A stretch of DNA of 64,000 nucleotides, taken from NCBI GenBank assembly GCA_038030265.1, contig CM075943.1, forward strand, positions 45,756,001 through 45,820,000, given 5' to 3'. Of the stretch, positions 56,935 through 64,000 are shown piece after piece. This DNA is from Corythucha ciliata. Its lineage: Eukaryota; Arthropoda; Insecta; Hemiptera; Tingidae. Below the pieces are notes generated by a model. It worked only from the letters and a program-made list of their open reading frames with translations. It did not search any database and was not told the origin of the DNA. Every line of letters starts with the position of its first letter. Position 1 is the stretch's first letter. The translations under genes were made by a program, and so were the position numbers.

Positions 56935-57261
56935 GTAACTAAGGAATTTTTTGTAAATTTTGACGTCACGGGAGTAAAAAATGAAATGAGGGACCGAACT
57001 TGGACCGAACTTCACATCTGAAGCAATTTTTGTGGGTGGTTGTATTTTTTTTCTGTGTTTCCCCCCTTGGATTTTGTTCGTAGTCCAGGCAACGAATGAA
57101 AAAAAAAAATATTACGTCTGGAAAAAATTGTAAAAGAGGCAACATACAAAACAACCGTCAGAGGGTCATTGCAATTTTGTATGATAATGCTTCTCTTCCA
57201 CCGATATGAATTTACTGATGCAGGATTTCCTGTTCCTTTCAATATCTTTTCATTCTCAGGG

Positions 57262-57571
57262 ATGGCTCCGACAAGGGTTCGACAGCATGGAGGAAGCTGT
57301 TGCAGCGTTCCTACATGCACTAATAATTATAGAAAAACCAAAAAAAAATGGAGAGGAATTGAGGTTCTTTCGTTTCCCGAAGAGGGAAGAAACCCTTCTC
57401 CAGTGGTTGAGAAAATGCAAAAAGGCTGAAGTCTTCAATTTAGGATCTCAACGAGTTTGCAGCGCTCATTTCGCGATTAACGACTACGAGGATGCAACAA
57501 AAGCACGCATAATGGGTTACGCACCAAAACAACTCAAAAAAGATGGTGGTTATGGATTATTTATTAATTAA
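57262..57571 (+). pseudogene. P transposase exon: THAP DNA-binding domain
   Basis: ATG at 57262 begins MAPTRVRQHGGSCCSVPTC, the first Cys pair of a C2CH THAP finger. A run of 9 A at 57340-57348 then shifts the frame; the continuation in the +1 frame is LRFFRFPKREETLLQWLRKC and RVCSAHFAINDYED, the remainder of the finger with its Cys and His. The domain binds sites near the transposon ends. The frameshift may be a mutation or a homopolymer read error; it is the only clear lesion in the gene. The splice to the next coding part is not clear. Confidence 0.8.
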
Positions 57572-57939
57572 AACGATGAGCCCTATCCTCAATTAATGCT
57601 CCTGTTATTCATCGCTAGCTATCCCATCTCTTCTCATGGATGATAATCCCAGTTCTTGCTCGTCTCCTGAAATAAAGATGAATTTAATGGACGCACGCAA
57701 GAAACAAGTAAAATATGGTAATCAGTCTGGTCTCCATCTCAGTCTGTCTTAGACTGGAAACCTTAAGGAAATCGTTTGACCTCAAAGACATGCAGTTAAT
57801 GATCAGTCGTATGCTTTAATGATATAGATATTCCGTCTCCCATCCATCCTATGGCTACTACGGTAGGAAATACTATTTCTCACTCGTTTCCTGAACTACT
57901 GGTGAATTCAATAGATGCACGCGAATTAGAAAAACAAAA

Positions 57940-58270
57940 TGGTAACTATTCCAGTTACTATACCTACAATCAATTATTGACTGGGAACTTTAATGAGATT
58001 GGCCTTTTTATATTGCCAGTAATGCTGCCTCTTCACCGTTCGCCTCTGGGTGCAACCTCCAAATGGTTCCCGTCACTGGTAGCGCAGACTGACTCAATGG
58101 TCGAAAAAGATTGTAATTATTCTAATCTCCACCTCAGTTATTATTGACTGTGAACTTAAACGAGATTATCTCTTTTTATTGCCAGTAATTCTTCCTCTTC
58201 ACCGGTCGCCACCCAATGGAACCACCAAAGGGTGCTCGTCTGTGGGAGTACAAACTGAGCCATTAAACGC
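57940..58270 (+). repeat. Imperfect ~166-bp tandem duplication in P element
   Basis: Two copies (about 57940-58105 and 58106-58270) share blocks such as TTATTGACTG, GCCAGTAAT and CCTCTTCACCG, with a period of about 166 bases. They encode related peptides (PLHRSPLGATSK and PLHRSPPNGTTK). Confidence 0.6.
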
Positions 58271-61200
58271 ATCCCCCACGTTTCACATTCAACCATTGAG
58301 CCTGGGCTGTGCTTATACTGAAGAAATTCAAACCTCCCGACCATGCAATAACACAGATTGCAAAATTCTAAGAAACGTTTGCATGGATTTACAATTGGAA
58401 CTCATTAAATTGAAAGAGGCTTTGTGCACCGAACATTTAAAAAACGAAGAAATGGAAAGAAACTTGCAGCTATCCAAAAAGAAGTTGGGAGAATTTATTT
58501 CAGAAAAAAATAACAATAATTCATTGCGGAAACAAAGTCGAGAAGTTGGGAAAGGACTAGGTGCCGATTTGGCTCCTTGTTTGTCCTCTAACCAATTGCA
58601 AATACTTACAAAAAAGAAAGTTAGGGCTAAGTGGACTCGTGATGAATTATCAAAGGCATTTACTCTTAGGTATCAAACTCATCGTTATCTGTTAGGTCCT
58701 TTTCTCCTATTGTGAGAGGGACCTTAGGATTTTCTGTTTTGTTAATCATATTATGATTTATATGTAGATATCTGGGGCGAAGATCCTATGTGTACCTACG
58801 CGAAAAACTAGCTTACCCTCTTCCAGGCCTGAGTACATTGAGAAAGTGGGCTACGACCATAGATTTGAGGTCCGGAACCCTAGAAGACGTACTAAAAATC
58901 ATGTTGTCGACCGGTCAAGCAAAATCGCCTTTTCAAAAAACGACCGTGTTAACTTTTGATGAGATGAAGGTGTCATCAATGTTTGAGTACGACTCAAAAT
59001 TAGACCAAATCGTTGGAAGGCACCAGTACATGCAGGTGATCATGGCACGTGGGCTTTTCGATAGCTGGAAACAGCCAGTATATGTAGATTTTGACAAGAA
59101 AGTAACGAAAGAGTTACTACTGAAAATAATTCGAAAGCTCAGTGACATAGAATACAACGTGGTTGCCTGTGTTTCGGACTGCGGGGGTGGTAATACGCTG
59201 ACTTGAAAATTCTTGGCTTGAGATTGAATTTTCCTTCTAAATTCAGGTAACATGGGCTTATGGAAGGAGCTGAGAATAAACGTGGAAAATACATTCATTT
59301 TACACCCGGTGACTCAAAAAAAAATTTTTTTTCTTGCTGACGGTCCTCATCTCATCAAGCTACTTAGGAACTGGTTCGTTTTTTGTTCTTTATTATGTGG
59401 CCGATTCCATAACTAATCTAATCCGAAGTGAGATTACTCCGAAATGCACAATTGTAAACTTGCACAAGTCATTTTTTCATATCAGATAGTAAAAAAGAAT
59501 CAACTTCATTGCATTTCGTGCACCTCCTAACAATCAACGAATGGGAATACTGCATGCATTTTAATGCATTTCGGTGTTGAGGAATTGGAGCGTTGAGAAA
59601 TAAAATGGGATTCGCCTTCCCTTACAGGTTTATCGATACTGGTTTAAAACTGGGAGACGGAACCATCATTACAAAAGAACCCTTAAACCGTCTTCTCAAG
59701 GCCTCCACTGCCGAAATCAATTCCTGTTTCAAGTTGACGTCTCAGCATTTGTCATGTGAAAAAACCCAGAGGCAGAATGTAGGGCTCGCTGTTCAGCTCT
59801 TCTCGCATACTAACGCTATTGCACTGCAGAGGTATGGGTTATTTGTGATTTATGCAGGGAAAAATTGAATTTTTCGGCATAATGTCCATTGTCCAATCTT
59901 AGATACTTCCCAGATGACAGTTTGGCCAGGTCCGTTGGAGAACTTTTCGAGCTATTCAACGACTGGTTTGACGTAATGAACTCATATTCTCCGTCAGCGA
60001 AAGTCCCTACGAAAAAGCCTTTTGGTTTGTTGCTCGAAGACCAAACAAACACACTCAATTCAATGATCCGGACTGTGTCCACTATGACCTGCATTGGCAA
60101 AAAAAGTCTCCAGATTTTTCAGGTTTAGTACTTTACTAATTTATTATTTTTCTTTCATAAGATAAAATCAAATGTATGTAATGAACTATTCCAGAAAGGA
60201 ATCATTATATCTTCAAAATCCATAATGGGGCTTTTCAACGATATGAAAAAAGAATTTAATATATCTTATTTGTTGACCCACAGGCTTAATCAAGATTGTC
60301 TCGAAAACTTTTTTTCTCAGGTTGCCATAAGCTGTCTATTGCTACTGTCATACCCATAACAATTACAATTTATTTATTCTTTATACATTAGTTAAGGTCT
60401 AGAGGAGGCCTCCACGATCATCCGGCTCCTCTCAACTGCCTCTATAGAATGAGGATGATTCTTCTTGGGAAAAACCCGGGCATAGTTCAAAGCCACAGCA
60501 ACGTTAAGGTTTAACTGACTAACTTAAGCATTATGTATTATGTGGAATATTCTACAATTCTTTCCTCGCTGATTTAGACCAAATTAACTCGCAAAATATT
60601 TTATTCATCGAAATGTATACAAGTTCGCTTGCTTGAGTTTACTGGCACGTTGGTGCGCAATACGATCTTGTGAGTCGAGTCCAAAAATAATTGTTGACTC
60701 AAAAAATTCCCTTCTACCATGAAATTGTTGAAACGAAAGCTCGTTTACTGTACCCTCACAATGCTCATCGTTTACTTTACCCTACATATCTACATCTTTT
60801 AGTCTTCGTTTGCCCCTAAATTAATTTGGTCTTCCTTATTTTGTTAGCAGGTAGATGATAAAAGCGATGAATATATCGTAGCGAGTGCCATGAAGGCGGT
60901 GAACATTGGAATCAAATGCTCTTCAGTCGAAAAAATTGATCAAGATTTCGAAAGCACCTCATTTCAGATCGCATCGTCTTCAACGTTGCCTGTTTCCCCA
61001 GAGGAAGACGGCTTGTCATACCTGGCGGGATATTTGGCCAAAAATTCAAAAAAGATTATCCCTACATGGCTGAAGAGAGAAGTGAGGGAGAATCAAAGCC
61101 ATCACACATACGCAATGGCCCCTTCGTGGGTTCGGTGCTTGTCGTTCGGAGGCCTCACTTCTCCTTCAAAACAGTGGCAAAACGAATTCCTGGCAATGGA

Positions 61201-61285
61201 GGCCGCATTTGGTCGCCTACATGGGAAAGGAATTAACAAAATCGAAAAAATTGTTAAAGAAACCTCGTCGTTTATACGGGGATAG
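58179..61285 (+). CDS. THAP9/P-element transposase, catalytic exons
   Basis: Exons join in frame across GT-AG introns: 58179-58690, 58768-59189, 59247-59373, 59628-59831, 59903-60122, 60195-60320, 60392-60502 (or 60508) and 60851-61285. Intron sizes are 77, 57, 254, 71, 71, 72 and about 345. Domains: VQTEP linker, a coiled coil (LQLELIKLKEALCTEHLKN), a helix-turn-helix-like region (KKVRAKWTRDELSKAFTLRY), REKLAYPLPGLSTLRKWA, the RNase H-like core with TFDEMKVSS (first Asp) and CVSDCGGGN (second Asp), GPHLIKLLRNW, LLEDQTNTLNSM in the GTP-binding insertion region, and LTHRLNQDCLENFFSQ (candidate catalytic Glu). The C-terminus has LSYLAGYLAKNSKK and stops at 61283-61285. It moves the element by cut-and-paste. 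Confidence 0.85.
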
Positions 61286-61898
61286 TTGAACGAAAAAGTG
61301 AACCCAAATTTGGTACACGCATTTGCTAAATTTCGAATATTTGTACGAATGATGTACTTGAATAGGGAAGAAGAAAATTTAAAAAGAAAAAAAATCGTTA
61401 ATTAAAAAACAAATTTCGAGGAAATCACGGCATTCTTATTTTTTTATGAGTAGAAATGCGTAATTCTGGGAAGTTGGTGGCTAAGGACCTCCCATAACCG
61501 ACACTGATTCTATAGCCCGTCCAGCAGAACATCAACCCGCGGACAACGCTCTCATTCGATTAGTTGAAACCTCTTTCCCTATAATTTCGTTACCGAATTC
61601 GCGGGTAGTGGGGTACACCCGCAATCAAGACAGATAACTTTAGGCCCCGTAGCCAGAAGTGCTCACCGTCTCATTCAGGGGTGGCGAGTTCCATGTTTAA
61701 ATTGACGAGCTATAGTGGCCATTTTGAGGATTTCGTTTAAAAAAACAATCAACGTCACTTGAGGGGAAACTCCGTGACGCAGAAATAAATACTTATTTTA
61801 AGTTTTATTACATAACTCCCACCTGTTAATTTTTTTAAAAATATTGTCATCCCATGACGTCATGGCGCGAATAATTATTATCATTGGTTGAAAATTAA
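61286..61898. other. P element 3' non-coding region
   Basis: Non-coding sequence between the transposase stop and the right inverted repeat, with A-rich stretches near 61380 and a TGACGTCA palindrome at 61855-61862. Confidence 0.6.
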
Positions 61899-61927
61899 GA
61901 GCATACCTCTTTAGTCTATTTACCTTG
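61899..61927 (-). repeat. P element right terminal inverted repeat (29 bp)
   Basis: Exact complement of 56906-56934, ending CTATTTACCTTG before the right target duplication at 61928-61936. Confidence 0.95.
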
Positions 61928-61936
61928 AGAAGAAAC

Positions 61937-62944
61937 CGCATTGTTGTCATTTAAAGATGCTCTCAAAAGCAATGAAAATATTCAATGGCGTCAAGCAATA
62001 GAAGATGAAAAGAAGTCATTAGCAAAAAACAACGCATGGACTCTAGTCAATCGAGAAGAAGCTGGGAATCAAAAAATATTGTCAAACAGATGGGTATTTC
62101 GCGTAAAAGACGATGGCAGATACAAAGCCCGCCTCGTCGCAAGGGGGTGTGAGCAAAAACTCGGTCACAACGACGAAACGTTCAGTCCAGTTGTCAGTAG
62201 TGATGCTTTGCGACTGATGCATGCTTTGATTGCTCAGAAAAATTATCACATGGCGAAATTCGATGTGCGATCAATTTTTCTTTACGGAATATTAGAAAAA
62301 CCTGTTTACGAGTGGGTTGGCAACAAATTAAAAACAAAGTAATGTAAACTAGAAAAGGCTCTGTACGGCCTTCGAGAAGCTCCACTCAGGTGGAATAAGC
62401 GCTTTACCGAATTTCTTTCTAAAAGTGGGCTGAAGGCTCTAATGCATGAGCCGTGCATTTTTAAAAATGAGGACTCTACGTTATTCCTTGCAATTCACGT
62501 CGATGATGGAATTCTGGCCTCCGACGATGAAAACAAGATTTCAAAACTACTCTTTCAGCTGACACAAGAATTTGAAATGAGTGCTGTTAAAAATCCCAAA
62601 ACATTTCTCGGGCTAGAAGTCGCTAAAGAAAAAGATGGTGTGGAAAATATGTCAAGCAGAATAGGCAAAACAAGTTTTAAACAAATATGGAATGCAAGAA
62701 TGCAAGCCGGCACCTACACCTTTCCTTAATCCTTCGGAGAAAAACGAGTCTTTGGTCTCAGGATTTCCTATCAGAGAAGCCGTCGGCAGCTTGTTGTACA
62801 TATCCACAAAAACTCGACCTGATTTGACTTTCGCTGTTGGAATGAGCAGACGAAAAGTCGAAAATCCTACCGAAAATGACCTTTTAAACTTAAAAGGGCC
62901 TTGAAATACCTGAAAGGCACAGTAAATGAAGGTATTCGCAGTTA
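61937..62944 (+). pseudogene. Copia 2 reverse transcriptase and truncated RNase H
   Basis: Resumes after the P element with SFKDALKSNENIQWRQAIED, then reverse transcriptase motifs NRWVFRVKDDGRYKARLVAR, FDVRSIFLYG (copia pattern FDVxxAFLxG), a TAA at 62340-62342, LEKALYGLREAPLRWNKR and the catalytic VDDG (AIHVDDGIL). A frameshift near 62680 precedes AVGSLLYISTKTRPDLTFAV of the thumb/RNase H link. The reading ends at ALKYLKGTVNEGIRS, after which the 56-bp repeat begins, so most of RNase H and the 3' LTR are missing. Confidence 0.82.
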
Positions 62945-63000
62945 AGACCCCTGCGGGCTACTAAAGGGTGACGCAGTGTTTCAGGCTGGAACACTGTAGG
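62945..63000 (+). repeat. 56-bp direct repeat, right copy
   Basis: Identical to 54324-54379. It begins exactly where copia 2 coding sequence is lost; the sequences beyond the two copies differ. Confidence 0.85.
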
Positions 63001-64000
63001 AAGCACGTGAGGTGGTTGATACGGAGAGCCGGACCCCGCCAGACCACAAGTGGTTCGAGTCGGCGTGTTAAAATCGTGCTGCAGGAAGTGGAGAATACTA
63101 GAGACTAGTGTCACAGAGGCTATGAATGCAATGTGGGAGGGTCATCAGGGGTCTTTGAGAGGAAATTCCGGGTCCTCGAGCAACACTTCATGGGTGTCTC
63201 TCAGTGCTTTGGACTACTGTTATGTTGAGGTACTGTGCACACCTGTGTAGCCAATAGAGGGAGCCGATACCATTTGCAGAAGTTTTGAGTTTGAGTCTCG
63301 GCACTCTGAGCTTCACATTCTCAAAGGCTCGCCATTCGGCGACCTTGTCCTCCTCTCCTATAGGATTGCGTTACAATTGTTAAGGAAATGATTCGTTTTT
63401 ATTTATTACTTTTTTATTAGTAGTAACTCGACCTATCAACTGACGGTTGAAAGTGCGATACTCCCCCCGTCATCCACCCACCATTTCCTTTGATAACCAG
63501 CAAAAAACCGAGGAAAAACTTTTGGGCTGAAATGTGTCCCTTTGGATCCGCAGCTTCTTAATTCCACCCTCCATCATCCAAGAGAAGCACTCAAAAATAC
63601 TTCTCGCGATAAAATAAAAGAGGTTTTCGGGTGTAAGTGGGAAGGGGTAGGGGAGTAAAAAAAAAACCCTTGAAGAGGGCCTTCTTTTTTATACTCTTCT
63701 TTAAAAAAAAAAAAAAAAAATCAGAAGTGTCTTCTTCCCTTGGCGGAAAACCTCTTTAGGATTATTTGCAGACCCATTCAGCAAACTCTTAACTTTTTTC
63801 TTCTTCGTCGTCTTCTTCTTCGCCACTTGGTCCGCTTCGGATAAAGGACTTTTTCTAGCGACCCATCCCCATCCCTACCCCGCAGGGCCATCATCACCAT
63901 CCAAACATTAAACGAACTATTTTCTATTAAAAATAGTATAAAAAAAAAAGGTTGAGTTGTAGGATGAAGGCGTGTATCGGCCGGATTATCCCGATTTTCA
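63001..64000. other. No gene recognised
   Basis: The first 350 bases are GC-balanced and might be the 3' part of another element; the rest is AT-rich, with an A-run at 63703-63720 and a TTC-rich tract near 63800-63820. Confidence 0.5.

Larger units (their letters stand above)
56906..61927 (+). mobile_element. P-family DNA transposon, 5.0 kb, nearly intact
   Basis: The terminal inverted repeats are 29 bases and perfect, starting CAAGGTAAATAGACTAAAGA. Inside lies a multi-exon transposase gene with an N-terminal THAP domain and a P-element/THAP9-type RNase H-like core. Palindromic TGACGTCA sites lie about 55 bases from the left end (56961-56968) and 65 bases from the right end (61855-61862). 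Identical ends and an intact target duplication point to a recent insertion into copia 2. Confidence 0.9.
54380..62944 (+). mobile_element. Ty1/copia LTR retrotransposon 2, interrupted by a P element
   Basis: A plus-strand copia element with primer-binding site GGTTATGGCGCCC near 54414, gag, zinc knuckle, protease, integrase and reverse transcriptase. A 5.0-kb P element splits it at 56906. The element is cut off inside RNase H at 62944, where the second 56-bp repeat begins, so no intact LTR pair is visible. Removing the P element and one copy of its target duplication restores the coding sequence across the site. Confidence 0.85.

Overview
This window looks like repeat-rich nuclear DNA from an animal, most likely an arthropod. 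Evidence for this is the mix of Jockey-like and R1-like non-LTR retrotransposons, Ty1/copia and Ty3/gypsy LTR elements, a Penelope-like element, a THAP-type P element, a hAT-like element and a DNA transposon with an XPG-like nuclease, plus short GT-AG introns and many microsatellites and homopolymer runs. I see no bacterial operons, no rRNA and no convincing host protein-coding gene. The species cannot be named from the sequence alone.

Layout. 1-1080: two head-to-head pieces of a Penelope-like element. 3.7-4.9 kb: two small palindromic MITE-like elements. 5.3-6.4 kb: a 5'-truncated Jockey/CR1-like element (minus). 6888-11113: a complete but mutated copia element (minus) with LTRs and a 5-bp target duplication. 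14.7-18.1 kb: a Jockey-type element (plus). 18.6-21.65 kb: an internally deleted gypsy element (minus). 25.0-36.1 kb: a non-LTR element with an RNase H domain, split by a 10.0-kb hAT-like insertion (25240-35258, 8-bp target duplication). That insertion is largely diverged ~30-bp minisatellite and itself carries a 6.1-kb Academ-like transposon (26887-32968) with ~340-bp inverted repeats. 37.2-38.0 kb: a MITE-like element enclosing a tRNA-like gene. 39.6-40.7 kb: a reversed minisatellite block. 41.0-43.1 kb: an I-like non-LTR element fused to a gypsy element (43.1-47.2 kb, plus). 51.5-52.9 kb: an R1-like fragment (minus). 54.4-62.9 kb: a second copia element (plus), interrupted by a 5.0-kb P element (56906-61927).

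How the parts work together. There is no host pathway here. The logic is insertion history: elements sit inside older elements, and three insertions (copia 1, hAT-like, P) can be traced to exact target duplications. Nearly all coding regions carry frameshifts or stop codons. The P-element transposase is the best preserved: its exons join in frame across seven inferred introns, and the only clear lesion is a frameshift at a 9-A run in the THAP domain (the link between the THAP exon and the next exon was not resolved).

The most interesting signals are the Academ-like transposon (XPG/PIN-type nuclease plus an eight-cysteine finger and a spliced basic tail), the hAT-like element filled with minisatellite, the P element nested in copia, and the dispersed ~30-bp minisatellite found in at least six places and both orientations.
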